Of a stretch of 64,000 bases of DNA, positions 23,720-34,911 are shown one piece after another. Location of the stretch: positions 310,001 to 374,000 of the forward strand of contig NBAY01000016.1 in assembly GCA_002794775.1 (NCBI GenBank), written 5' to 3'. The notes under the pieces are model-generated. The model worked only from the letters and a program-made list of their open reading frames with translations, had not been told where the DNA came from and made no database searches. The position numbers and the translations under genes are program-made. This stretch comes from Porodaedalea pini. Taxonomy: Eukaryota > Basidiomycota > Agaricomycetes > Hymenochaetales > Hymenochaetaceae. Numbering within the stretch: position 1 is the stretch's first letter; every line of letters begins with the position of its first letter.

Positions 23720-25407
23720 TCAGGGAAACGTATACGCAGCCTGGACGGCACATCCAATATCAGCGGTGGCACCTTGAGCCGCCGTCGGAGCAGGGTTCGA
23801 ATAGCCTGTGGCGGCGACAGAATGCCTACGCGTGGTGCTCGAAGTCGAAATCTTATCAGCGTTTATATTAGTGCTCGAGCTTGAACTCGCGTTCGGAGAC
23901 GCAGTCGGAGTTAGAATTGGCTGCATGTATGCGTTCGATGCGCCTGCGCTGATGTTAGCGAACGGATTTGACGACACGAGGGTGGGCACCATCGAATCAG
24001 CGTCTGCGCCGAGCTGCGCCCGCAGTTCGTCGTACTGCGCGTTTGTGTGTATGTCCAGGTTTTTGATACTCAGTTGAGGCAAGGATCAGATAACAGATGC
24101 ATTGACCTTGAACTCCGCATCCTTTTTTTGCGCATGTAGCTTCGCGGTGGTCGATCTGAGATGCACGATCATCGTCTAATGCCGATCACGTCAGAAGAGA
24201 GAGAAAAGTAAGACACGAAAATAAGCATGAAGTGAAATGAAGTATGTCAGTGTTGCCTGATCTCGAATTGAATGGCGGACGTACCCGGATAGACCGGCTG
24301 GTGAGTCCACGGCCGGAAGAGACTCGCTCGACGGGAACAGGCTCGACACCGACAAGGCGCAGCTGGTTGTGCAGATAAACGACGTATTGCTCAAGGCAAT
24401 CGAGGTAGAACCGTTTCTTGTCATGCGTCGAAATTGTGTCGCTATTCAAACCACTCAGTTTTCTCGGAGTTTCCTAGAGATGAAGCAGAAACTCACGGAT
24501 CAGTCGGCGTGTACCCGAGATTTTCATCTTCGTGCGTCTGCTGGGCCGCGCGATGTTCCGCACGGCGGTGGTCCTTTTGTGCAGACTCGGCGTCTCGTAA
24601 GGAAAGATCATTCAGGAGTTCAACCGGCGTCGGAAAGGTGTTTGACGGAGCTGCGCTGGTGGGATGAATGTTGACCACGGAGGCATTGGGCGGAATTGCA
24701 TCAGGAAGGTGCGGCGCGCCGTTAGACCTGTTTGGCGCGGCGAAGTCGAGCGGCCGAGCCGGAGGCAGGCGAACGCCGGGGGCTTGCGGAATAGAGGGTA
24801 CGCGTGGCATTTGGATTTGGGTGGAAGAAAGGCCAGGATTGCGCGACTGATTTAAACGAGCGTATGAAGAAGCAGACGGTGTAGACGAAGGCGAGGGTGC
24901 ATCATGAGCGGAGACAGCAGCGGACGCCTGCATGCATGCCATTTGCGTCGCTGTGAGCTCGTCAAAAATGGCCCCAGGGATGCTTGTAGGCTCTGGCTGG
25001 GTTGCAAAGGGGCCGAGTATAGTACCATGTGCGCCTGGTGTAAAGGCGAGCGGGGAGTGGATGTTTGTACTGAAGGTGACATTATCGAACGCCTGCAAGG
25101 GATTGAAGTACGCGATCGGGCGCGGAGAATGGAGGGGAATGTGCCGGAGCGGGAGGTCTTCCTGGCAATGCTGCTGCGGTTGGAGAGAGGCAGCATTGGT
25201 AGAGATGGAAAGCGGGTAAGGCGCGGTGCGCATACGACGGTCACGCCTGGCGGAGACAGGGTAGGGCGGGTCGGGCTGGAAGTGCTGAGCGCGGGTGAAG
25301 TCGTCGTATGGGATGTCAGGGATGTATGTGCTGGTAGTCGCGCTGCTGAATACGGTGGGAGAGCCGTCTGACTGGGGGATGAGATGGTTAAATGCGTGGA
25401 CGAGCAT
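23720..25407 (-). CDS. Uncharacterised protein A of divergent paralogous pair
   Basis: I do not recognise a named family. Exons: 25407-24497, 24441-24285, 24175-24107, 24034-23720; 483 aa. The first 300 residues are Pro/Ser/Ala/His-rich and probably disordered. A conserved ~60-residue block follows (DTISTHDKKRFYLDCLEQY, then YLHNQLRLVG, PVPVERV, GRGLTSRSIR, TMIVHL) and is likely helical. It aligns without gaps to the product of the neighbouring + strand gene (26051-28032). The middle exons are 157 and 69 nt, identical in length to the paralogue's. The donor after codon AAG (24107) and acceptor at 24035 are chosen on that basis. The C-terminus is Ser/Thr/Asn/Ala-rich. The charged segment RDAESAQKDHRRAEHR before the block hints at a DNA- or RNA-binding role, but I assign no function. 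Confidence 0.72.
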
Positions 25408-26050
25408 GGCTGGGAGAATGGGATGAACTCATGGGAGGCGGGGGTACGGAGGTATAAGTAGTAGTATTGAACGGAAGTGTAATGAAATAGAATCAATACT
25501 AGTCTGATTTTAATAAGAGGCACAAATAGAATTCAGTTGCTGTGTGGCGTTAAACATACATGTATATAAACATCCGCTGGCCGACCCGAGATCGACAGTA
25601 CTAGTCGAGATGCATCGCAGCTTGAGTTTGGAATACCAATATTAATCGTCCAAGTACAATAAACAAGCAACAGACAAACAAATCAAAGCAGAGATAAAAA
25701 TGCAGAAAATTCTGGAGCAGGGAAAAGAAAGAAGGACGTGAAGTGGGTCCACTCGCTGACTCAGCTAGCGTGTGGCACCCTCGATTCGCAGCCGTTGCTG
25801 ACCAAGCTGGGATCACATCGTCTATCGGCCTCCTTCTCTTCTTCCTCGATTCTATCGTAACTAGTACTAGTAGTAGTACTCGACTTCCTCAATCACACTC
25901 AATCCAATTTACTCCGTTAAAGGCAAAGAATATCTGTCCTCCAATATAATGTATTTCTGTACTTTCCTATTTAACACTTCCCTCGACGCCCAAATCCGTC
26001 ATCGTCTCTAAATCTTCGTCCTCCATCTTCTTCCCCATCCTCAATTCACC
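25408..26050. promoter_or_regulatory. Shared divergent promoter of the unknown pair
   Basis: 643 bp between the start codons of two divergently transcribed paralogues. It holds AGTACTAGT at 25594 and an extended ACTAGTACTAGTAGTAGTACT-like tract at 25860-25880. C/T-rich sequence precedes the + strand ATG. Shared regulation is inferred from geometry only. Confidence 0.45.
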
Positions 26051-28032
26051 ATGCAAGGCATCCAGTACCCGACTTATCCTCACCAGTCTTTCGACAACTC
26101 GTCTCAAGCCCTCCAGAGTAGCACAGACCCGTCAGTTCGCTTCCTTATTCTCCCTCTAAATCTCTCTAATTTCTTTCCTAGTCTTCCTTACTTCACTGAC
26201 ACAGGCTACTTGCAACACTTCACGCCCTTCTCACCATCTCTCACCGACTCGTCTTCTCTCCCTCCTGCTGGCTTCATTCATGTCGACTCCTATCCGAGAA
26301 ATCCTATGAAGCCCCATCCCCCGGCTCTCCAAACCGAAAATCTTACCGCACATACCCACTATCAAACCGAATCCCCGTATTCTGGCTTTTACAACTCTGT
26401 AGACAGCCCGCCCACGCAGCTGTCTACACCGATGACACCCGCGCGGTCTTCGTTCTACACGAATGGCTCTGCTGCGGACAGCCTGACCTCATTTTCCCCC
26501 TCGTCCAATACGAGCGGTGAACTCAACTCGCCTGAAGTGACTTCCCCGACAGTGGCCAACGCTCCGCTGGGTGATGCGGATGCCAACGAACTCGCGGATG
26601 GCCCAGGAAACGCGGCGGAGCGAGCTGAGCGCAAGAAACGCAACTCAAGGCGCATGTGGACCCACTCCCTCGAGAAATACATCTTCACACCCCACGAAAT
26701 GTGCGGCACCCTACTTTGATTAATTTCTCTCTCTTCTCCGGCATCATTTACTGATTCAATCATTTTCTCCTCGCATACAATCTGTTGATTCTTCAACGCC
26801 CGATCCTTCAACGCCTGATTCTTGACTTTCTCATTTTTTATGGCGGCGACGACTCTTTATCCCCGTACGTGTAACAATTGATTTACTAGCGCGACATTGG
26901 GGACACCGCACCGGCGCACAATCTACTCCGCCTCACTCGAGGCGCACATCGACCGGCTCCACAGCCAACTGCTCGGGATAGACCTCTACCCTGTGGACGT
27001 CCGCGATCTTCACCCGTACAGGGGCCTTAACTGCAAGATCGCCAAGGTCGGTTTTTCCACATCTTCCTCCCGTTAATTGATTCGCTTCGCCTTTTTCTCC
27101 TGCTGTATAAAGTATGATGCTACTTTACGAAAGTGCGCAGTCGTTTCATGTCCGACGTCCCCGTTCATGGCTGCCTTACCTCACTGTCACTACTCGGGCT
27201 TTAGTTAAAGCTCGCGTATTCGATGTTCCAGACGGTGTCAGGGACCGAGGGACGCGAATCGCAGCGTTCGACCGCTTTGTAGCCGTAGTCATCTGCTTAT
27301 GCGCCTTTGCCGCATTGGGACTTTAAGCTTCTTTACTTCCGATTCCAATTGGCGCTTGTCGGAATTCTGACCATCCGAGCCGACACCCTTTGTTTCTCCC
27401 TGTTCTGTTCGATTATATCTTCTCTCATTTGTTTCGTTTCTTCGTCGATTTCGTTACCCTCGATCCTCTGTTCCTCGATTCTTGATTTCTCAGGCTAAAT
27501 CTTATATTCTATGCACTGACGCAACGCTTCTTTTCTTCTATCTGTTTTGTATAGGGCATGGTTGCGGGGCTGCAGCATGACTTTGTTCAGGTCCGAACGC
27601 GGTTGCTCGAGATCGAGCGCGCGGTGAGTTTCTAGGTTTCCCTTCCTTTTATTTCCCTTACTTCACTCTATCTCCCATACTCATCTGTTGTCATGCTTTC
27701 GTTCTTTACTCCTTTACGCCTACGTAGCTTCTTTCCATTTAATACACTACCTCGCCCCCCCCCCCCCCGCATCTTCACTTCTTTTCCCGCTTTACTTTCC
27801 ATCTCCATCTCTTCTCGTTCACCCTCTGATTCGTTCACTTCGTTGCTAATCCACTCGTCTATAGACGGCCAACAGCCGCGAGATTGCAGCCGTGCGCGCG
27901 AACCACGAGAGGATTGGGGCGCAAAACCAAGGGCAAGAGCAGACACACGGGATTGGACAGGCCCGGAAGCATTCGCTCGACTCGTCCCTGGGTTCTGGTG
28001 TCCCTCTGCCACCCGCCTTGACACGCATATAA
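26051..28032 (+). CDS. Uncharacterised protein B of divergent paralogous pair
   Basis: Unnamed family. Exons: 26051-26130, 26182-26700, 26890-27046, 27555-27623, 27865-28032; 330 aa. The Ser/Pro/Thr-rich N-terminal half ends in a basic cluster (RAERKKRNSRRMW), which could be a nuclear signal or nucleic-acid contact. The conserved block then reads ATLGTPHRRTIY, SLEAHIDRLHSQLLG, PVDVRDL, YRGLNCKIAK, GMVAGLQHD and continues as a charged helix (RTRLLEIERA). Tyr, Leu-Glu, Leu-His-x-Gln-Leu, Pro-Val and Arg-Gly-Leu are shared with protein A. Introns 2-4 are long for this locus (189, 508 and 241 nt); the last contains a run of more than ten C at ~27750. I infer a helical dimerisation or partner-binding module, without direct support. 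Confidence 0.7.
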
Positions 28033-28675
28033 CTGTGTTTGAGAGGCGTTTGCAACGTCGTCGTAGAAACTAAAAATGTATGTACATATAGCTTGTGATG
28101 AGTCATGGAAGCTAAACTACCCTTTCTCAGATCTTATTTCTTGGAGACTCGGTCCGGGTACATCAAAATGCCTGCCGTATTCCGCGTGGCTGTCATCTGT
28201 ATCTGTACGTATCATTACCGGGTTTCTGTCTCTGCTTTACATTTCGCATCAAGAGTAGAGCGGTGTTTCGTAGAAGAATAAAATTAAAGACTCTACTTAT
28301 TTTGAGCTAATCGCTTGTGTGAGCTTGTTTGAAGGCATGGAGGTCATTTATCGCGTTTCGCAAATTTACCTTCTTTGAAAATAATCCAAATGAGTATCTA
28401 TTTTGGCGTTTCCACTTAAACGCTCAAGGTACAGTTGTGTTCTATAGGCTTATAATAATGCCGCTCGTTTGTAAATGATTCTGTAGATGAGCTGAAACTG
28501 CACAGAGGATATCCATGTTCAAAGCACCTCAAAAATGTATCTTGCGCCACCGTGGCCTAATCCGGAATATTTGGTTCTGTTTATGGACACACTCGCAGTT
28601 GCCTTTCGACCTTACTTTGCAGATAGTACACTTCCTTTACCCTATTCAAGTCCAGCTGCCGCACGAGTTACAGAA
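28033..28675. other. Intergenic before SPF30 gene
   Basis: 643 bp, AT-rich. The frame upstream of the SPF30 ATG is open from 28535, but orthologues begin at the ATG used here. No other feature seen. Confidence 0.5.
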
Positions 28676-29543
28676 ATGGACCACAATGATCTTGAGACGT
28701 ACCAGGTGCAGTTATCGCAGGTCGAGCTCGCGCTCGCGGCCGACCCGGAGAACACTGAGATGAAGGACCTCGCCTCCGAGCTGAAGGAGCTCATCGAGCT
28801 CACCAAGGCCTCCATCGCACAGTCGCAAGCACAGACGCAGGCACAGGCCGCACAGGTGAAGCCCGAGGCGAGTCGCAAGGCCTCGCAGTCGGGCGCTGCG
28901 GGCGGGAAGACGTGGGCGGCGGGCGACGAGTGCCTTGCAAAGTACTCGGGCGACGGCACATGGTACCCCGCCCGTATCACGAGCGTCGGTGGCGCGGCGG
29001 AGAACCGCGTGTTCAGCATCGTGTTCAAGGGGTACAACACGACGGAGCTCGTCAAGGCGGGCGAGCTCAAGCCACTCACTGCGTCATATCTCTCCGGGCC
29101 CGGGCCGTACAGCAACGGGGCCTCTGCGGGCGCCACGGGCGGCGCGAGCAAGCGCAAGCTGAGCAAGGAGGAGGAGGAGGAGCGCGAGCGCAAGAAGAAG
29201 AAGAACGAGAAGAAGCTCGAGCTGCGTGCGACGAAGGCGAAGGAGCAGAACGAGAAGAAGGCGACCTGGCAGAAGTTCGCGAAGAAGTCCGAGAAGAAGG
29301 GCATCCATATCGCGGGCGTTGCGGGCACGAGCATCTTTAAGACACCCGACAACCCGCTCGGAAAAGGTGGGGCACTCGTTCGGATGTGTTCTCTTTCTTT
29401 TCTTTTGGAGATCGGTTTTGGCTGATGAGTATTCTGTTCTTTTTTTTTTTGTAGTCGGCGTGACGGGCAGCGGAAAGGGCATGACAGAGAATGCAACAAG
29501 ACCAAAGAATAAATTTGCGTTAGATTCCGGCAGCGCCTCATGA
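28676..29543 (+). CDS. SPF30: Splicing factor SPF30/SMNDC1, Tudor domain
   Basis: Tudor-domain protein needed for U4/U6.U5 tri-snRNP addition during spliceosome assembly; binds symmetrically dimethylated Arg on Sm proteins. Exons: 28676-29366, 29455-29543; 259 aa. The N-terminal helix pair reads LETYQVQLSQVELAL...LASELKELIELT. The Tudor domain (~82-140) reads AGDECLAKYSGDGTWYPARI...FKGYNTTELV, with the aromatic cage residues Trp and Tyr. A long Lys/Glu/Arg helix (KEEEEERERKKKKNEKK) follows, then WQKFAKKSEKKG and the C-terminal KTPDNPLGKVGVTGSGKGMT block seen in SPF30. The exon 1 stretch is much more GC-rich than its surroundings. Confidence 0.92.
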
Positions 29544-30831
29544 ACGAACAATTTCATACGTACGTCTGGAGTCGCTTAGCTTATCTCGTACATGACACGG
29601 AGCATAGAAACACAGTTATTCCTTGCGTCTTTTCACCATTTATCTCCGCACGCACGCCGTTAATGGACTGCTTTGATTTCCAAAGATGTATTAGATGCCA
29701 TGTCGATATGTGGGAGAGCCAAGCATCATCGTGGTGGACAACGTATGGCGAGCGGGCTGCGCTGTGTCGCCTCTTCTCTCGGATACGTATATTTCTCTGC
29801 TGATTTGGACGTGGCCTACCCTCACTTTTATATTCCTCCCCGACCCGCGTATATAACTCCAGCCTCTGCTTCCGCCAGATGCGCGAAGATTGCGATAGCC
29901 GCGGAAAGCCAGCCTTCGCTGCGTGTACGTCCTCCTAACTTGTAGAGATCCAATTATTTGCTGTTCATCATTGTTGAGAAAACAAGGTTAGGCGAGAATT
30001 AAGGTTGAAGGCAAGCGTCGCTGTGCGTCTTTTGGATGGCAACAGAACGGCAGTAAGTGGCAGGCATCATCTATTCCCTTTCGACAAAGATACTTTGAAG
30101 GATCCGTGTTGTGCAGCTGTCGAATTATTTCCGGTCATTCCCACCATCTAGTGAGTCGTGAAGTTCTAGTCGTTGTCGCATGTGGATGGCCTTCTGGGGC
30201 CCATGTGGCATGCAGATTCGCAAAGTTTGTTTCCAGACTGTCTGTCTCGATCGGTCGAGTGGAATCTGGGGTTAGGTTGTGCACGATCACAGTAAGGTTC
30301 CTTGACCTGACAAGATTCCAAACGCTCGAAGAAGTACGTGGCATGCCGTTATCCCGCCCGTGAGCACACAACGCTTCGCAATTCGTCCTTCTTTAGACGC
30401 TCTAACCATGTCTTGTATGAGTTACCTGCCGCGCTACTTTGATACTTGTCTGTTCGCAGTTGTACTCTTGCTCTTTCAACGACCCTGGAGTTTATCCTTT
30501 AGATCCTGCTCCTCGGCTTGTTCCTCGATCTGCGTTTCGTGAGTGACGGTTTTGGCTACTCATGAAATAGTATTGAGAGTGATGGTTATGGCCATGTCGA
30601 CTTGAGTTGCGTCCGAGAGAACCTTGAAATTACGAAGGTTTGAGAGTTTTCTATGTATGAAGTTTGTGCGGTCGCGATCGGCGGAGCCATGGTGGCGCTT
30701 TTGCACATGTATTGTAGGCGAGCATTAAAGCGGCGGAAAGGTGAACAAACACAGTACAAGGGCAAACAATACAACTTCTGTAAGCAGGATTTACAATATT
30801 CATATTGATGCAGGTGTGCGGGCGGACTTTA
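29544..30831. other. 1.3-kb intergenic region
   Basis: Lies between the SPF30 stop and the RIO2 stop (convergent). Several ORFs of 60-90 codons exist (e.g. 30106-30363), but none shows motifs or splice-supported extension. No RNA gene or repeat recognised. Confidence 0.5.
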
Positions 30832-32888
30832 CTATTCCCAGTCCCCGCTGCGGTCTAATTTGACCCGCATGTCCTGCTTCGCTTTGCTACCTTTCGGGCG
30901 CCCGATCTTTCGCGCACCGCGTTTTGAATGGTACCTGCCTTGCCGAGCGCGCTGCCGAGCGATGTCAGATACGACGCGCTCCTTAATCGTGTGCGCCTGG
31001 CCTGGACGTGCGGGATCCTCGGCGACAGCATCCAAGCCGGTCTCGTCATCGTCATCGCGCTCGGTGAGTTCGCAGTCTGCTGCGCCAGGTGGGATGAGCG
31101 ACAGAGACGCGGCACGTGCGACGAGCGAATCCGACGGCGAGGGGGCACGAGAGCGGCGCGACGTCTCGGATTCAGCGTCTGACTCTGAGCTTGAGTGTGA
31201 TCGCAGTGAAGAATGAGAGTCGCGGAATACACTGTCGTCAACTTGATGTCCGGGGAGAAGGCTACGGCTCTCAGCGGTGCCCGCGGTAGGAACCGCCTCT
31301 TCTCCGTCGTTCAATGCCAACTGCTCCTCAGCTCCTTCCCGCCCGAATGTATCTTCCATCTGTTCGTTTCCGATATCAGACTCCGCACTTTCCTCCTCCA
31401 TCTCCTCATCTTCAGCATCTTCGTCCTCATCCTGTGACCCGGTCTCCTCCTTGACAGTTTCCATGTACTGGTGTCAATCAAATAGAGCATCAGAACAGCA
31501 CGTAAAAGCAGTTTATGCGCGAGTGCACTTCACCTCTTCCAGAGTCTTCATTTCCTTTTTACCGAAACCACTCGCAGACACGACCACGTCCAATTGGAAA
31601 CCATCGCCTTTCTTCTCGCCCTCTTTCATGATGGTCTTAAAGCGCGGGTATAACACACTTTCGTACCGGAACCGACGACGGAAGAAACGTCGAATGCACT
31701 CGACGTCTCGGTTGAAATACCTAGGAACACGCGGTGAATGGAGAAATCTTACAAACACTATTGCGGTACGGCACATACCATTCAGCGTTCTCATGCGAGG
31801 TGCTGACCATCTGCGGAAAGTCTATCACGACTGGTTCACCATTTATCCGATGTATGAGGATATTAAACTCATTGTAGTCGCCATGTATCAGGCCAGCATG
31901 AGCAAAGCGGACGATAAGGTCCATTAACTGCGAATACAATCTTCCTGGAGAAGGTATCTCCGATATTTGTCGTCTGTCAAACAAAGTGCCTCTAATGTGA
32001 GATCGATGTTCAACCAGAAAGGTGCTTGGAAACTTACAATGGGAAAGCGTCGATGTACTCCATGACTATGCAATGCCTGGCCTGGTCTATCGGGGTTGGC
32101 ACGGGGAAGCCATACTCGTGTAAAACCTTTTACATCTTCCATTCAGATCTACTGATCTCCAAGGTTGAGAAATACACACGTTCATAAAAGCCCATTCTTT
32201 TTGAGCGGCGAGTCTTGACATGTACATCCACGATGCGGACTTGCGCTTCCCCATGTAGTCTCGCTTCTCTTTGATTGCACGGAATGACACACGCCCTAAG
32301 CTATGTCTAGGTGGGAAGCAAGCTCTTGACGGATAACTTAATGCTCACCGATGGAGCTTCAGCACCATCTGTTTCCCTTCTGTGTCCGCTACGACGTAAA
32401 TATCTGAGAAGCGGTCAAATATTCAGCATTTACTCAACGCAGTAGACATAAAGACCAACCAGATTCCTTCCCAACTCCAATTTGGTTTCCAACGGAGTAC
32501 ATTGAATCTCTCTTCGATAGCGCGCGCATAGCTAGATAGTCATACCCGCCGTAAGTCAGCCTATAGCCGTCATCTGAGTCCTTCCGCGGATAAGTTACAA
32601 AGATGACAGACACAATGTATCGATTGACTCACATTTCGTATTTTGGACCCTTGAGATGAGGTTCCGCTTCGCAAGAGATCCGAGGATTTTGTCGACACCT
32701 CCGCTGCGCAAGCCAGCAATTTTGGCAATCAAGACGGTCGGTACGACTTCGTGGTTCTTCGAGCCCATTTCGACCTATAGCGTTATTGAGCAGCGGTAAT
32801 ATTTGGAATTGGGATGCGAGCTGACCGACGTGAGCACTCTGAATTCATCAGACGTGATGTATCGCAAATCTGTGGCGTCCAACTTCAT
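30832..32888 (-). CDS. RIO2: Atypical protein kinase RIO2
   Basis: ATPase/kinase required for late 40S maturation (cytoplasmic 20S to 18S rRNA processing). Exons: 32888-32826, 32774-32633, 32573-32460, 32403-32349, 32300-32180, 32126-32038, 31973-31779, 31720-31534, 31467-30832; 533 aa. The start MKLDATDLRYIT matches the RIO2 N-terminal winged helix. The glycine-rich segment is VGNQIGVGKESDIY. The catalytic loop is HGDYNEFN (Asp ~226, Asn ~231), and the RIO-type metal motif IDFPQM follows (Asp ~245). The 200-residue acidic/Ser tail ends in a basic block (KRGARKIGRPKGSK, an AT-hook-like GRPKG core). RIO2 usually has HGDFNEFN, so Tyr for Phe is a mild change. It is divergent from NAA40 with 177 bp between starts. 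Confidence 0.95.
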
Positions 32889-33065
32889 TTTGTGTTGTCT
32901 GGAAAAGAGGAGTGGCTTGCGGATTTTTTGAATGACCATGTTCTTCGGCTTACTCCGAACCAAAGACACGTGATCCCGACGTGATCGACGCTGCCTTCAG
33001 AAAGTCAAAACTCAACTTGAACTTCGAGCATATTTCGGTTCGTATTGTTGCGCATAGCCAAGGTA
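32889..33065. promoter_or_regulatory. Bidirectional promoter RIO2/NAA40
   Basis: 177 bp separate the RIO2 start codon (-) and the proposed NAA40 start codon (+), so the two 5' UTRs and promoters must overlap or be very short. No TATA box is evident. Confidence 0.5.
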
Positions 33066-34069
33066 ATGGATGAGGATTCTCTCACAGACCATCCTGACAT
33101 CAAGTTGGCAAACGCGGTATAAATCATTATTCTTTGGGGGCTATTGTTGTAAATGTCATACTGAGAAACTCACAGGCCTCGTCCGCAGAAGTTCAGCATT
33201 ATGTACCACGCAAGCAAATCGTGAAGAGCAAACAGTATGCACGTTTGCGGAGTTTCTCGCTTGTGATACTTAAATCACACTAGGTACTGTTTTCACGCGT
33301 GCAAGGCTCCGGAACTGCCGGAGCCAATACAGTCACAAATATGGAGAATATTTGAAAGAAATATGAAATCAATGTCTGTATGTCGCTGTGCTACACATCG
33401 TATTCATAGGCTAATAACTATATCTGCAGATACGTGACGAGTGACGTCTTTCCTTGGGATCCTCCTGAAAAACGGAAGCAAATGCTCCACGAACACTCGC
33501 GTTTTTTATTGATCACGCCTGATTCGGGAATAGAGAACTTAGACCTTCTTAGCGGAGAGGACGTCCTCGCTTATAGCATCTTTAGGTTCGAGAGAGAGGA
33601 AGAAAGGAGCATCATTTATGTGTAAGTCCGGTTGAGGAAAGAGCCATAAATGCTAATGTTTTATGACCTAGGTATGAGCTGCAAACTAGTGGTAGCGCCC
33701 GTCGTCTCGGGCTAGGGAGAGCACTCGTCGAGAACTTGGAATCCATAGGAAGAGGGTTCAAAATGTCTTCTATAATGCTCACCCACTTAAAAGGTGAAGC
33801 TGCTTTTTTCCTTATTACTGGAATGCAACTTGATAATGTATGTGTTTTCAGGGAACGATGATGCTAAAACGTTTTACGATTCTCTCGGGTTAGTGATCTA
33901 AATACTCTTATTCCCCCTCTTTTCTAACCTTGTACCTCTCTTTCATAGCTTTGAAGTTGATGAGACGTCTCCAGATTATGAAGGCGAATGGATAGATGAT
34001 GATGACGAGAAAGGTTCCGATTCAGACGATGGCTATTCGATTCTTTCTCGCCCGATCAATCCCTCCTAG
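33066..34069 (+). CDS. NAA40: N-alpha-acetyltransferase 40 (NatD), histone H4/H2A specific
   Basis: Acetylates the N-terminal Ser of histones H4 and H2A. Exons: 33066-33116, 33176-33234, 33284-33373, 33430-33621, 33672-33793, 33852-33888, 33949-34069; 223 aa, similar to human NAA40. The GNAT fold shows IWRIFERNMKSIY and the NatD-type segment FPWDPPEKRKQML. The strand YVYELQTSG and acetyl-CoA loop RRLGLGRAL (R/Q-x-x-G-x-G/A pattern) are intact, as is the C-terminal FEVDETSP...YSILSRP, all family hallmarks. Exon 3 must end at 33373 (donor GTCTGT), because the stronger-looking GTATGT four bases on breaks the frame. The first exon is less certain than the rest. Confidence 0.87.
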
Positions 34070-34287
34070 ACTCCGGATGCTCCCCTTTCACCCCCTTTAC
34101 TCTCACTGTTATTATTATATTTGCCATCGCTTGTATTTATTTAATATCCTAAGCCTAAGAATTCTGAACGATGGTGGAATCCTACATGATTATGTAATGG
34201 ACGTCGATCCTTTCGCTCAGCGCTGCCGACATTGACATCCCGTAATATTCAACTTTATCTTACCTCCACCACAATAACATTGCCCGG

Positions 34288-34743
34288 ATGCTATCCACGA
34301 TATCACGGCACGTCCCACGGCTGAACACCCAGCATCTCCTGAAGCAGCAGCGACGAAATGCTGGAGGTGCTCCGCATTACAACGAGCCTTCTGGATGGCT
34401 GTTTGGCGAGAAGGCACGTTCTTACTTCGAGTAACTCTAGTGCTTAAGTTACTTACGTTCTACTCTCACCAAAGCCTCTGCCGCCTGGGCAGTCGCGTCA
34501 ACGCGAGAGCTGGGAGTTAATGTGGTACTGGGGTATGTTTGGGAGTATGGGATTGGCGGCGATAGGCCTGTACTACAAGCCCGACACCAGGTACGTGGCT
34601 CGATTCATTTGCTCCTGGATGGTTGGAGGGCCTCATGTTATTTCTTGAACATCTGTAGTATACAAGGCTGGGCGTTGAAGGAGGCGAAAGAGCGCATGGA
34701 AGCGCGCGGCGAGAAGGTCGAGTACAAACCCTCATCGACTTAG
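34288..34743 (+). CDS. Mitochondrial complex I subunit ESSS/NDUFB11-like
   Basis: Accessory single-pass membrane subunit of NADH:ubiquinone oxidoreductase. Exons: 34288-34413, 34475-34590, 34659-34743; 108 aa. The first 30 residues are Arg-rich and lack acids (MLSTISRHVPRLNTQHLLKQ), a mitochondrial presequence. HYNEPSGWLFGEK precedes PLPPGQSRQRESWELMWYWG, then the membrane segment MFGSMGLAAIGLYY and the charged WALKEAKERMEARGE. The first intron (34414-34474) begins GC rather than GT; no GT donor keeps the conserved GEK-PLPPG junction. It is convergent with the H-protein gene 168 bp away. Confidence 0.86.
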
Positions 34744-34911
34744 CCTCACTATACCGCATTGCAGTCAAACACTATATGTGTTCATAGACACGAAGAGGTT
34801 TTTCTTACGCGCATGGAACGATAAAACTTGACCGACGTTACGCGTTTCTCAATAACAAACCAATGCGTATTAGTAACGATTCTACACTACCCTCGTCCAC
34901 TAGTCCTACTT

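Noticed and set aside
24069..24113. 45-nt intron alternative in gene A (donor GTTCAA)
   Set aside because: The 72-nt intron 24035-24106 yields a 69-nt exon identical in length and phase to the paralogue's.
27047..27554. Possible box C/D snoRNA in the 508-nt intron of gene B (TATGATGC and CTGA)
   Set aside because: The boxes are ~270 nt apart without a terminal stem; not compatible with a C/D snoRNA.
27748..27768. Poly-C run as an assembly or functional signal
   Set aside because: A simple homopolymer inside an intron; no further structure.
23720..28032. Homeodomain mating-type (A locus) pair, suggested by divergent orientation
   Set aside because: No homeodomain helix 3 (W-F-x-N-x-R) in either protein and no MIP gene beside them.
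28642..29541. Long antisense ORF (299 codons) opposite SPF30
   Set aside because: Shadow of GC-rich coding sequence; low-complexity Ser/Leu runs mirror the Lys/Glu-rich sense protein.
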